This document shows, piece after piece, positions 42,613-50,402 of a stretch of DNA of 64,000 nt. Position 1 is the first letter of the stretch. The number at the start of each line of letters is the position of its first letter. The notes beneath the pieces were generated by a model that ran no database searches, was not told the origin of the DNA, and saw only the letters and a program-made list of their open reading frames with translations. Source of the DNA: a virus; IMG/VR virus record IMGVR_UViG_3300028840_001395, positions 371,805-435,804 of that record. One strand, 5' to 3'. The translations under genes were made by a program, and so were the position numbers.

Positions 42613-42720
42613 ATGGGGAGCCGTAAAAGGAATCGGAAGCGCCGCTTGAAGCGGAAAGCCCGTCAGGCAGAGAAGAAATCCCAGAAGAAGGAGAAGCCCG
42701 CCAAGGAAGGCAGCAACTAG
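42613..42720 (+). CDS. 35-residue highly basic peptide
   Basis: MGSRKRNRKRRLKRKARQ, then AEKKSQKKEKPAKEG-SN. Over half the residues are Lys or Arg. It has a dedicated promoter motif and a strong GGAGAGGAGAGG upstream of ATG, so it is likely expressed despite its size. Probably binds nucleic acid. Its TAG and the opposite-strand gene's TAG share a palindromic CTAG at 42717-42720. Confidence 0.6.
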   Translation: MGSRKRNRKRRLKRKARQAEKKSQKKEKPAKEGSN

Positions 42721-44942
42721 CTGCGAGGACGGCCTCCGGGCCAGCGCTTCTCCTCGTAGTCCTTGTCGCCTCGGGTCTTGGGCTTGGTCTGACCGCCAGG
42801 GCCACCCTTCGTGGTGACGTAGCAGCGGTCGGCCTCATCGCCGGTCTCGTAGTAGCACTTGCCTTTGGCCTCGGGAGTCCAGTTGCCCGGCCCTCGAACG
42901 TCGGGGCCGGTCATCCCGTAACCCTTGCCGGGCTCGCCCTTCCACAGACGGCCAGCCATCTGCTCGTCACCACATCCTGCTGCCGTGCGGCGCAAGATGG
43001 GGATGAGGTGCTTCCGCATCTCGGGGACATCGTGAGCGAGCTTCATCACAGCGTTCCGCAGTGGCGTCGGCTGAGCCGTGGCCGTCTTGCCTCCCTCTCC
43101 GCCTTCTTCCTCATCCATGATCGACTTGAACATGATCATGAAGTCCGCGACGCTCATGCCCTTCATCCGTTCCTTGGTCTCGGGCTTCGCCTCACGCATG
43201 AACTTCTGCATGAGCTGAGCATCGGTCATCTTCTTGTAGTTCTTGAGCTTCTTCTTGAACTTGCCGACCTCCTTCTCATCATCGTCGGTGAGGTCGAGTT
43301 CCTTCTTCACGTCGGCCACGGAACGCTTGGGCTTCTCACCCTCGTCCTTCTTGCCCTTGGTCTTGTCCTCACGCTTCTGCTTCTTGCGCTCAGCAGTCTG
43401 CTCGGGAGTCTCCTTATCGGCTCGGGTCTGGGCCTTGGCCCACTCCATCTTCGTCTCGGTGGGGTTGATGGAACCACCCTCCTCGAAGTAGAGCTTGGAC
43501 TGAGAGCCGAAGTTCCAGCCGTCCTTGACCTTCTTGGTGACCTTCTTGCCACTCTTGGGATCCTTGAAGGTGACGACATCACCAATGCCGACATCCTCCC
43601 AGTTCTTGATGGGAGAACCCGGATTCCGCTTCTGCTTCTTCTGCCTACCGAGCGGACGCTTCTCCCCCGACTCGTACTCCTCCTTCTCCTCCCGATGCTT
43701 CTTCTGCTTCTTCTGCTTCCTCCGAAGCCGCTTCTGCATGTCCTCGGGGAGGCTCTTGAAGTTCACCTTGTTCCCGGTGTCCGGGTGGGTGAACTTCTGC
43801 TCCTCAAGCTCGAATGCCCGCTTGAGCAGAGGAACGAGATACTTCCGAAGCTCGGGCATGTCATGGGCGAGCTTGATTGTGGCCCGCCGAAGAGAGGCCA
43901 GGCGACCGTCCTCGTAGTCATTCTCGTGCTGCTGACCAGCCGCGAGCCAGAAGGTGTACTCGTTGAGGTCGTCCTCATCCATCTCCTCGACGCGCTCCTC
44001 CTCGATACCCGCTTCCGTGAGGTACTGCCGGGCCTCGTCCGCCGGGACGTTCCAGCCAAGCTCCTTGACCCAGTGCTTCACGGCCTCGTCGGCACTGCCG
44101 GGCTGGGACACGTCCTCTGCGGCTTCGTTCGGGAACCGCACCCCGACCCAGCCGTCGAAGCCGTTGAAGTCCTTGGGGTCGAAGTCCTTCTTGAACGACT
44201 CGGTGGACACGTCGTACTCGTCGTCATCGTCTCCGCCGCCGTCGTCCTTCTTCTCGTCGTCGGAGTCGTCTGGCTTCTTCTCGTCCTCGGGCTTCTTGCC
44301 CTCGTCCTTGGGCTTCTCGTCGTCCTTGGGGGCCTCGTAGAAGTCCTTGGGGGTCTTCTCGGTGTTGGGGTGCTTCTCCTTGTACTCCTTGTAGAGCTTC
44401 TCCGCACCCTCCTCGGTCTTGGCCTTGTCGCCCGCCCACCGGGCGGCGAAACCCTCCGGGAGCGGCTTCTTGACACCGTAGTCCTCGGGGGTGAGTTCAC
44501 CATCCCGGACCTGCTGCTCGAATTCTCGGGCGAAGTGCGCCGCCACGGCTTCACGATGCTTCTTCGGGAACATGAGCGGCCACTTCGAGTAGTGGAACGG
44601 CTCCCCGTCCCGGCTGGAGTTGCCGTTCATGTCCCAGTTCATGTAGCCATCAGTACTCTTGTAGAGCGCCTTGGCCCCGGTCTCGACGGCATACATCCAG
44701 AGCTTGACGGCCAGACGAGGGTCGTATTTGCCGTTGACGATCTTCCGCATGAGGTTCTTGCGGATGGACTCCATCTGTCGATAGACGAAGGAATCGTTGT
44801 CCATCCACATGACGAGATCATCCCCGTACCCCGGCAGGTTGAGGCGAGATGCTTGCCGGGTCCGACGCAGGATGGGGATGAGATGCTTCCGAAGCTCAGG
44901 GTTCTCTTGAGCCAGCTTGATCGTGGCTTCACGCAGGGTCAT
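42717..44942 (-). CDS. Virion-type protein with three LRKATIKLA repeats
   Basis: 741 residues, strongly charged. A ~25-residue amphipathic motif occurs three times: residues 3-28 (LREATIKLAQENPELRKHL), 351-375 (LRRATIKLAHDMPELRKYL) and 628-653 (LRNAVMKLAHDVPEMRKHL), each followed by IPILRR or PLLKR. Between them lie Asp/Glu/Lys-rich low-complexity regions (205-245) and a basic, probably unstructured stretch (400-445, 500-545). A small beta domain, 'VGIGDVVTFKDPKSGKKV', sits at ~450-490. No enzyme motif. The repeated motif may be a docking or targeting peptide. Preceded by a late-type promoter. Confidence 0.65.
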   Translation of the reverse strand: MTLREATIKLAQENPELRKHLIPILRRTRQASRLNLPGYGDDLVMWMDNDSFVYRQMESIRKNLMRKIVNGKYDPRLAVKLWMYAVETGAKALYKSTDGYMNWDMNGNSSRDGEPFHYSKWPLMFPKKHREAVAAHFAREFEQQVRDGELTPEDYGVKKPLPEGFAARWAGDKAKTEEGAEKLYKEYKEKHPNTEKTPKDFYEAPKDDEKPKDEGKKPEDEKKPDDSDDEKKDDGGGDDDDEYDVSTESFKKDFDPKDFNGFDGWVGVRFPNEAAEDVSQPGSADEAVKHWVKELGWNVPADEARQYLTEAGIEEERVEEMDEDDLNEYTFWLAAGQQHENDYEDGRLASLRRATIKLAHDMPELRKYLVPLLKRAFELEEQKFTHPDTGNKVNFKSLPEDMQKRLRRKQKKQKKHREEKEEYESGEKRPLGRQKKQKRNPGSPIKNWEDVGIGDVVTFKDPKSGKKVTKKVKDGWNFGSQSKLYFEEGGSINPTETKMEWAKAQTRADKETPEQTAERKKQKREDKTKGKKDEGEKPKRSVADVKKELDLTDDDEKEVGKFKKKLKNYKKMTDAQLMQKFMREAKPETKERMKGMSVADFMIMFKSIMDEEEGGEGGKTATAQPTPLRNAVMKLAHDVPEMRKHLIPILRRTAAGCGDEQMAGRLWKGEPGKGYGMTGPDVRGPGNWTPEAKGKCYYETGDEADRCYVTTKGGPGGQTKPKTRGDKDYEEKRWPGGRPRS

Positions 44943-44979
44943 GAGATCCTCCCACCACTCAGGGTTCTACCAGGGCGGG

Positions 44980-44994
44980 AGTATAGAGGCTCTA
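44980..44994 (-). promoter_or_regulatory. Late-type promoter element (TCTATACTCC)
   Basis: Minus strand TAGAGCCTCTATACTCCCGCCCTGGTAG, TATACT at 44985-44980, about 38 bases before the start at 44942. Closely similar to the element at 46278. Confidence 0.65.
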
Positions 44995-45165
44995 CCGACC
45001 GGCGAACTTCTCCCCGATGGTCGGCACCTTGGGGGCCTTGACCACCTCGCTCACACTGGCCTTGGGCTTGGGACGCCCACCGCTAGCCTGACGGACTTTC
45101 TCACGATACTCCTCGACCGAGCCGACTTCCTGGTGTGTCTCGGCCTCGACGCTGAATCTCTTCAT
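44992..45165 (-). CDS. Small hypothetical protein
   Basis: 57 residues from ATG 45165 (GAGGAGG upstream); the frame extends further but no RBS supports that. MKRFSVEAETHQEVGSVEEY, then a basic, Pro-containing tail (GGRPKPKASVSEVVKAPK). It lies divergent from the T5orf172-type gene. No family recognised. Confidence 0.6.
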   Translation of the reverse strand: MKRFSVEAETHQEVGSVEEYREKVRQASGGRPKPKASVSEVVKAPKVPTIGEKFAGR

Positions 45166-45202
45166 CACAGCCTCCTCGGTGGGTCTTCTATCCCACGACA
45201 GA

Positions 45203-45222
45203 GGGTAGTATAGCTGGAAAAG
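45203..45222. promoter_or_regulatory. Divergent promoter region
   Basis: GGGTAGTATAGC on the plus strand resembles the -10 side of the plus-strand phage motif, with a degenerate GGTCTT about 15 bases before it. Read on the minus strand it is GCTATACTACCC, similar to the late-type box (TATACT at 45213-45208). It can serve both the 45230 gene and the 45165 gene. Confidence 0.45.
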
Positions 45223-45229
45223 GGTAGAA

Positions 45230-45574
45230 ATGTCCAGAACTAGCACCGACCACCTCTACATCATCCAGTCCGGCAAGACCGGGGCTATCAAGATAGGGCG
45301 CTCCCACAACGTCAAGCGACGGCTCCGAGAACTTCAGACGGCAAGCCCCTACCCCCTCAAGATAATCCTCGTCCTCCAGAATCAGGGGTGGCGGGAAAGA
45401 CGAATCCATGAGCGGCTGAAGAGAGAGCGGTCAAGGGTCAAGGGGGAGTGGTTCAACTACGAGGCGCTGCCCTTGCTGCCGGATGAGATCTACGAGAAGC
45501 TGGATATCGAGCTTGTGGACTGGTGGTGGACGAAGACGGGGAGACCGCCCAAAGGCCCTAGTCCAGGGACTTGA
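45230..45574 (+). CDS. T5orf172/MUG113-type (GIY-YIG clan) protein
   Basis: 114 residues. 'HLYIIQSGKTGAIKIGRSHN' followed by KRRLRELQTASPYPLKI and R-R-IHERLKRERSRVKGEWF is the T5orf172/MUG113 pattern, a short relative of GIY-YIG nucleases often found as a free-standing phage gene. Catalytic competence is not certain. It is plus strand and overlaps the next minus-strand gene by 17 bases. It is likely a mobile or DNA-binding accessory gene. Confidence 0.75.
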   Translation: MSRTSTDHLYIIQSGKTGAIKIGRSHNVKRRLRELQTASPYPLKIILVLQNQGWRERRIHERLKRERSRVKGEWFNYEALPLLPDEIYEKLDIELVDWWWTKTGRPPKGPSPGT

Positions 45575-46250
45575 CCGCCGCCTTCAGGGCCTTGATCAGC
45601 TTGACCTTGAGGTCACGGAGATCCTTGAAAGCGAAGGTGGTCTCGAAGGTCGTGATGAGGCGACCAGGCAGGAAGTGGCCGTCGAAATCGACCAGGGCGA
45701 ACACGTACATGTTCTCCTCGCCCTTGCGACCCTCCCGCGAGTTGTCGGGGCCGTAGTAGAAGGCCCCCAGACGGAACGTGATGGTCTCGTCGTTCTGGGC
45801 CTCCATCTCGTACTCGGACAGATCCTCGGCCTCACTGCTGAAACCCAGTTCGTGCAGGTCGTGGTAGTTCACCTTGTCCTGGGGGATGCCGTTTTCCGCG
45901 AGGAACGCCTTGTTGGCCCGCATCCACTCATCCTTGGCGTAGTCGTAGGCATCCGATTCGGCCTTGAGGAGGGGGCCATTGAGCTTGCTGTTGTTGGGCC
46001 AGCCACCGCTTCCCGACATGTGACCCAAGGTGGTGATCGCCTCCCCGCCGACTCCGCCGTCCGAACCCGACCCGAATCGGAAGCCTCGTCCACCGGGCTC
46101 TAGCGTGTTGGTGGTGTAAGCCTCGTAGCTGCTCTCGACATCCTCGACGGCATCTTCCACCGCACTTGATACGATGCGATACATGTCGAAAGGAAGCTGC
46201 GGGCCACGGGCCTCACGGATGGTCGGCCCCCACTGCTTGGACAGGCTCAT
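45558..46250 (-). CDS. Virion-type protein sharing an N-terminal signal with the sheath-adjacent protein
   Basis: 230 residues; CAGGAGG before ATG. The start MSLSKQWGPTIREARG nearly repeats the start of the 119-residue protein at 19479-19838 (TDQWGPIIREAAG), while the rest differs. The middle has a Gly-rich loop (GFRFGSGSDGGVGG). The C-terminal half is beta-rich ('MYVFALVDFDGHFLPGRL') ending in a basic helix. Function unknown; probably a virion component. Confidence 0.55.
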   Translation of the reverse strand: MSLSKQWGPTIREARGPQLPFDMYRIVSSAVEDAVEDVESSYEAYTTNTLEPGGRGFRFGSGSDGGVGGEAITTLGHMSGSGGWPNNSKLNGPLLKAESDAYDYAKDEWMRANKAFLAENGIPQDKVNYHDLHELGFSSEAEDLSEYEMEAQNDETITFRLGAFYYGPDNSREGRKGEENMYVFALVDFDGHFLPGRLITTFETTFAFKDLRDLKVKLIKALKAAVKSLD

Positions 46251-46264
46251 GGCATCCTCCTGTG

Positions 46265-46573
46265 CTACCCAGGGCGAAGTATAGAGAAGCTAACGGGAGG
46301 CCCGAGGAATCGGGTGGGGCTGGCATGGCTAGACCTCTGCGCTTGGAGAGCCTCCCGAACCTGGCGCTCCTCCGGGATGGTCAGACCCCCGTGCTCAAGG
46401 AGAAGCATCAACTCCGAGAACGAGAGCGTCAGATAGGGGTTCTTCCCTGTGTAGAGGGGGTGATCATCGAGGCCATCTCCGGGCATCCGAGCCCCGATAC
46501 GATCCTCAGCCTCTGTTCGTGGACTCTCCACCGGGGCTTCTTGCCCCACCAGGTCTCGAAGTGTTCGGGACAT
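46265..46573 (-). CDS. Hypothetical protein
   Basis: 102 residues from ATG 46573, four bases after the endonuclease stop; a TTG one codon earlier is less likely. 'LTLSFSELMLLLEHGGLTIPE' and a helical end. The last codons run over the late-type promoter of the next gene. No family recognised; it may be a small accessory protein. Confidence 0.5.
   Translation of the reverse strand: MSRTLRDLVGQEAPVESPRTEAEDRIGARMPGDGLDDHPLYTGKNPYLTLSFSELMLLLEHGGLTIPEERQVREALQAQRSSHASPTRFLGPPVSFSILRPG
46278..46292 (-). promoter_or_regulatory. Late-type promoter element (TCTATACTTC)
   Basis: Minus strand TAGCTTCTCTATACTTCGCCCTGGGTAG, 28 bases before the start at 46250. It shares the trailing CGCCCTGG-TAG words with the 44980 element. 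It lies at the 3' end of the neighbouring 102-residue gene. Confidence 0.6.
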
Positions 46574-46576
46574 CAA

Positions 46577-47896
46577 CTACCCCACGAAACTCAAGATACG
46601 TCTCTCAACCTCTTGTGGATCAGATTTCACTTCTGACTCCCACACCACAAGACACTCTATCCCAATCTCCTTGAAAGCTGCAACAAGCTCCGACTCGTGA
46701 TCGAAAGGGGCCTTCCCAGTGAACATCCGGGAGTGCCAGAAGTTCCCGAAGACCTCCACGACCCTAGTGACACCCTTGAAAGGCTTCTTCGGGTCGAGGC
46801 CAGGGACGATGAAGTCCGGATTCTTGTACTGGCCCAACAAGGAGAGCCACTTCCAGAATTGACCGTCTCCCGTGAACATCATGCGGTCGCACATCGCAGC
46901 TACCCGACCTTCGAGAAGGTTTGGGCCTCTGGTGCAAAGGCCTGGGAATGGAGTGCCGTATCTCTGGATATTCGTCTGCCGTTGCTTCTCCCTGAACCCC
47001 TCAAGTTGAAGTGGGTGGTCAACCCCATACCGCTCCCGGAACACCTCCACGAGCCTGTCCCAGTGACCTTCAATAGCCCCAGGAAACTCCACCCCGAACC
47101 GCTCCTTGAGGGCCTCCCTGACGATCCTCTTTCCCTCCTCTGACGCGAAGAAATGACTCCCCCAGTTGGCCTCCATCGTCTCCAACTGTTTGCGCCTGAT
47201 CTCCGGGTCCAGGCACGTCCAGGGGACCCCATACCGCTCTTGGTTGGTCTTCTGCGCCTTGCCCCTTACTTCAGGAGAGCAGGAAGGAGACGGACCACCA
47301 TACCGATCCTCACAGGTGGCCCTGATCTGTTCTCTGCGCTCGGGCAGTGATAGGAGTTCCTCAGCCCCGTAGACCTCCAGATTCGTGGCCCTCGTAGATG
47401 CTCGTATCTCGGGCACCTGCTGAGGGTTGCCCACGCCATGTTCTCGCCGCCAATGCTCTCGTATCTTCTCCTTGACCTCGGGCTTGGCGAAAGGATTGTC
47501 CTGACCCCTCAAGACAGGGCGCTTCCCTTCCAAAGACGCCTGCACCTTCGCAAACGTCGAGGCTCCCCGACTGAATGGATTCTCGGCCCCGTATCTCTCC
47601 CGATTCGTAGCCGCCCTCTTGGCATCCGCCTCCGGTGTCCTCCGAGCATCCTCTACCCCGTATCTCGCCAGACTCGTGGACTTCCTCCGAGCATTGGCCA
47701 CAGCCTTCCTGTCCCGACTCTGCCAGACTTCACACGTCCGGCGGTGGCGCTTCATCTGGGTCAGACTCGTGGCCTCATGGCCACAGAGGCACGGGGGAAC
47801 CTTGGGAGAGGATTGCGGATGACACTTGGAAAGATGACGGGCGTTGAGCTTGTCGCCCTTGAACTCTCGATTACAGTAGGGGCAGGTTACTGACAT
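46577..47896 (-). CDS. Homing-type endonuclease (EDxHD/Vsr-like) with RYGV repeats
   Basis: 439 residues from ATG 47896. The N-terminus has two zinc-finger-like units: CPYCNREFKGDKLNARHLSKCH and C-L-C...HRRTC. The central region has at least eight 'RYG-x-x-x-P' repeats (ARYGVEDAR, ERYGAENPF, ERYGVDHPL, QRYGTPFPG), spaced 25-40 residues, probably DNA-reading units. The C-terminal nuclease has NPDFIV, 'VVEVFGNFWHSRMF' and IECLVVWESEV, the pattern of the EDxHD/very-short-patch-repair fold seen in phage homing enzymes. Its start overlaps the 3' end of the upstream gene, consistent with insertion after that gene. The exact specificity is unknown. Confidence 0.8.
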   Translation of the reverse strand: MSVTCPYCNREFKGDKLNARHLSKCHPQSSPKVPPCLCGHEATSLTQMKRHRRTCEVWQSRDRKAVANARRKSTSLARYGVEDARRTPEADAKRAATNRERYGAENPFSRGASTFAKVQASLEGKRPVLRGQDNPFAKPEVKEKIREHWRREHGVGNPQQVPEIRASTRATNLEVYGAEELLSLPERREQIRATCEDRYGGPSPSCSPEVRGKAQKTNQERYGVPWTCLDPEIRRKQLETMEANWGSHFFASEEGKRIVREALKERFGVEFPGAIEGHWDRLVEVFRERYGVDHPLQLEGFREKQRQTNIQRYGTPFPGLCTRGPNLLEGRVAAMCDRMMFTGDGQFWKWLSLLGQYKNPDFIVPGLDPKKPFKGVTRVVEVFGNFWHSRMFTGKAPFDHESELVAAFKEIGIECLVVWESEVKSDPQEVERRILSFVG

Positions 47897-48848
47897 GCTC
47901 CATAACATAGCTCAGAAGATTGCCAAATGTCAAGAGGATGGGAATGACCACAAAATTCCTCGGGCTCAAGACACCCCGGCCCACGTAAGGGCCAAAGGCC
48001 GACCGGACTCCGCGACCGAAGCGTGGCTGCTGCAGGCCCTTGATGTACTTGACCGTCCGGGCCTTGGCCTCGGTCGCCTTGTCGAACTGGCTCTCGGCGT
48101 TCTGCTTGAGGCTCTCGTACTTGCTGGACTTCTCCAGGTTGAGGCTCACGCCACCGATGCTGTAGTCAAACTCGTCTGCGACCCAGTTGGCCGACAGGGC
48201 GAAGGTGGCGTGGGTGATGGCGTCCCAGAGGATTGCGGTGCGCCAGCAGGAGTACTCGTTGCAGAGCTTGTTGATGTTGTTCAGCGTCCCGCAGGTGTTC
48301 GGCGGGAACATGTTCCACCAGTCCATCGCCCGCTCGATGTACTCCAGCAGCTCCTCGTCCTCCCAGATCTGGCCGAAGATGCGGTTGTACTGGCCGATGT
48401 CCCCCTCATACTCCGGGGGCCGGAAGTGGTAGAACTTGTCGGGATTCTGGTCACGTAGCAGCATCCGCAGGCTGTGGATGAGTTCCTGCTCGCACTGGGT
48501 GTACGGCGAAGACCCGGTGCTCTGACAGGCGGACACGATGGCGAACTCCTGCACAACCATCTGGAGCGGCGAGTTGGCGTTCTCTCTGAAGTACCACCGG
48601 ATGCGATAGGTGCCCGCACAGGCTGTGCCTGGCACCATCAGAGAGGCGTAGTACTCGCCCACCTGGGGGTTGACCGGAGTGCGATGGTCGGAGCCGATGA
48701 GGACTTCCTGCTCCGGAGGGCCGGGATCCACGTAGTAGAGGGCGTAGTAGATCTCGGCGGCGTTCGAGGGGTGTCCGTGGCAGTTCTGGAGGAAGATATC
48801 CAGGTCGCCCCGCCCCAACGTCTGTCCTGGTGTGAAGGCGATGCCCAT
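47871..48848 (-). CDS. Virion structural protein candidate
   Basis: 325 residues. The N-terminal ~110 residues look like an Ig-like beta sandwich ('GTYRIRWYFRENANSPLQM'). The middle is Trp/Cys-rich ('YIERAMDWWNMFPPNTCG'). The C-terminus contains 'FDKATEAKARTVKYIKGLQ' and a hydrophobic terminal segment. The last 26 bases overlap the start of the homing endonuclease gene. Possible neck or baseplate-type protein; no named family. Confidence 0.55.
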   Translation of the reverse strand: MGIAFTPGQTLGRGDLDIFLQNCHGHPSNAAEIYYALYYVDPGPPEQEVLIGSDHRTPVNPQVGEYYASLMVPGTACAGTYRIRWYFRENANSPLQMVVQEFAIVSACQSTGSSPYTQCEQELIHSLRMLLRDQNPDKFYHFRPPEYEGDIGQYNRIFGQIWEDEELLEYIERAMDWWNMFPPNTCGTLNNINKLCNEYSCWRTAILWDAITHATFALSANWVADEFDYSIGGVSLNLEKSSKYESLKQNAESQFDKATEAKARTVKYIKGLQQPRFGRGVRSAFGPYVGRGVLSPRNFVVIPILLTFGNLLSYVMEHVSNLPLL

Positions 48849-48849
48849 G

Positions 48850-49341
48850 TCAGCCTCCGGGATAGTGGAAGTGGGCGTCCGTGGTCAAGATGATCTCCGT
48901 ATCGCTGACGGCGAACCCCACTCTCAAGCTCACCAGGTCAAGCGGCGACACACCCGCTTCGGGAGGAATCGGGCTCACTTCACCCTCCACAGAGGACAAG
49001 AATACATCACTTCCGGCCCCAAGGGGAATTGCACCCGTGACAATGGGCGTGACCTTCGACCCCCGACCCGTGATGATTCGAGGTGACACCCCCACGGCGG
49101 CATCCGTCGCACAGAATCCAGCCCAGTTGGTTGGCCTCCCTGTGGGGAGTGCCCCGCAACGGACGAACACGAGGTCGGGAGACCCGATGGACACGGGACT
49201 CGGGTTCGGGATGATGGCAACGGATTCACCGGCTTGGAGGCCGCCCGTGGAGATGTCCACCTCGATACCCGGATACTGGATGAGGATGGCGTTGATGTTC
49301 TCGGCAACGCCGCCCTGTTCTGGTAGCCGGGCAATGGGCAT
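48850..49341 (-). CDS. Virion protein candidate
   Basis: 163 residues, beta-rich and Gly/Pro-containing, with 'NINAILIQYPGIEVDISTG' and 'VGFAVSDTEIILTTDAHFH'. Starts adjacent to the stop of the upstream 101-residue gene and ends two bases from the next ATG, so operonic. No domain recognised. Confidence 0.5.
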   Translation of the reverse strand: MPIARLPEQGGVAENINAILIQYPGIEVDISTGGLQAGESVAIIPNPSPVSIGSPDLVFVRCGALPTGRPTNWAGFCATDAAVGVSPRIITGRGSKVTPIVTGAIPLGAGSDVFLSSVEGEVSPIPPEAGVSPLDLVSLRVGFAVSDTEIILTTDAHFHYPGG

Positions 49342-49647
49342 CTAGTGGGTCTCCTTGGACACGTTCTCGGGCATGAACTGGACAAGATTCTGTCCAGCCT
49401 GCTTGCGCCGGGCCGTCACAACCTCCTTGAGCGTGTTGGTCAGGCGATCCCGAATGGAGGGGAGGAACGCCTCCTGTACCCGGATACGGGCTACGACGGT
49501 CGCCGCCCCCTCCGTGGGCGAGTGAACCAGGAAGTCGAGGAACCACTCGTTTCCCGAGTCGTGAAGCAGCCGGAAGGCGTTGGCGAACATCCCGACCTGA
49601 TGCTCCGCCGGAACCCTGACTTCGGGATTCGCTTGCTTCGTCGTCAT
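49342..49647 (-). CDS. DUF3467-like protein
   Basis: 101 residues from ATG 49647, overlapping the upstream stop (ATGA); a longer frame upstream is an artefact across the membrane gene. Motif EVRVPAEHQVGMFANAFRLL, then EWFLDFLVHSP, and a helix 'RDRLTNTLKEVVTARR' match the DUF3467 layout (E-x-A-x-G-[MV]-x-x-N ... F-x-[LI]-DF). Function of the family is unknown. Composition suggests a small soluble protein. Confidence 0.6.
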   Translation of the reverse strand: MTTKQANPEVRVPAEHQVGMFANAFRLLHDSGNEWFLDFLVHSPTEGAATVVARIRVQEAFLPSIRDRLTNTLKEVVTARRKQAGQNLVQFMPENVSKETH

Positions 49648-49955
49648 GATCCCCGACTCTCTTCCAGCCAGACCGTGAGTACGTCCATGAAGTAGCAGAA
49701 CACCGTCGAGGCAAAGGCCCAGACGAACCCAGACGCCACCAGGGCGACGATCTCCCCGGACGGGTCGCCCAGGACGGGTTGCCCCTGTGCGAGCCAGGAG
49801 AGGCCCCAGGAGGCCCACCCCATCCAGAACCCCAGGCAGTAGGAGCAGGCCAGGAGCTTGTCCAGCAGGTTGAGCTTCCCGTGAAGGAAGGGAACCTTGT
49901 GCTGGACTCCGAACACGAGTCCGTAGGCGCACAGGAGGAAGAGCAGGATGTTCAT
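49644..49955 (-). CDS. DUF1360-like small membrane protein
   Basis: 103 residues with three probable transmembrane segments (residues 2-17, 35-56, ~68-92) and the CSYCLGFWMGW motif (near residue 37), typical of DUF1360-type membrane proteins. Probably located in the host inner membrane. It overlaps the next gene by four bases and the 126-frame upstream gene by four. Role unknown. Confidence 0.65.
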   Translation of the reverse strand: MNILLFLLCAYGLVFGVQHKVPFLHGKLNLLDKLLACSYCLGFWMGWASWGLSWLAQGQPVLGDPSGEIVALVASGFVWAFASTVFCYFMDVLTVWLEESRGS

Positions 49956-50293
49956 GCCTTCTTCGTCTTTCTCCGGCTGGAAGTCTTCTTCTTGGGCTTC
50001 TGGGGCTTCCGCCGATCAGTGTCGAAGGGGAGGATGCGGCAGCAGGAGGTGGCGGCGGACTGCTCGAAGATCTCCACGGTGTCGGGGATTCCGTCCGTGT
50101 TGCAATCGAAGGAGAGATCGAGCTGGAACTGGTTGAGGGCTGCGACGATCATCTCCCGCTCTGCCCGGATGTCCTCGGGAACCTGGGCGACACCAGCGGC
50201 GGCCATCGTATTGATCCGCATGAGGCGGTTGATAGCCTCCCCAAGACCCATCTTCATGATCTTCTGGTGCGGGGGGTTCTTCTTTTTCGCCAT
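49952..50293 (-). CDS. Basic protein with EF-hand-like loop
   Basis: 113 residues from ATG 50293 (CGGAG upstream); ATG 50314 is an alternative. The loop DCNTDGIPDTVE fits the D-x-N-x-D-G-x-x-D-x-x-E calcium-binding loop. The ends are strongly basic (MAKKKNPP; KKKTSSRRKTKKA). The middle is helical. Possibly a virion or nucleic-acid-associated calcium protein. Encoded just after the strong hairpin at 50335-50375. Confidence 0.6.
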   Translation of the reverse strand: MAKKKNPPHQKIMKMGLGEAINRLMRINTMAAAGVAQVPEDIRAEREMIVAALNQFQLDLSFDCNTDGIPDTVEIFEQSAATSCCRILPFDTDRRKPQKPKKKTSSRRKTKKA

Positions 50294-50334
50294 CGTTGCT
50301 CCGCGTGCTGTCATCGCTACTTTACCCCTCAAGG

Positions 50335-50375
50335 CGAAGGCCCCGCTAGGTTTTCCAGGCCTAGCGGGGCCTTCG
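50335..50375. terminator. 16-bp perfect inverted repeat after the fibre gene
   Basis: CGAAGGCCCCGCTAGG (50335-50350) pairs with CCTAGCGGGGCCTTCG (50360-50375) around a 9-base loop. It lies 28 bases past the minus-strand fibre stop. No T-run follows on the minus strand, so it may be a terminator, an mRNA 3'-end stabiliser or a processing site. Confidence 0.65.
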
Positions 50376-50402
50376 TTGCTAGGCCCGAAGTGTCAGTCCC
50401 GG

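Noticed and set aside
49648-49932. Longer N-terminal form of the DUF3467-like protein
   Set aside because: The extension overlaps the real membrane-protein gene in another frame and has Arg/Gly/Leu-rich artefact composition.
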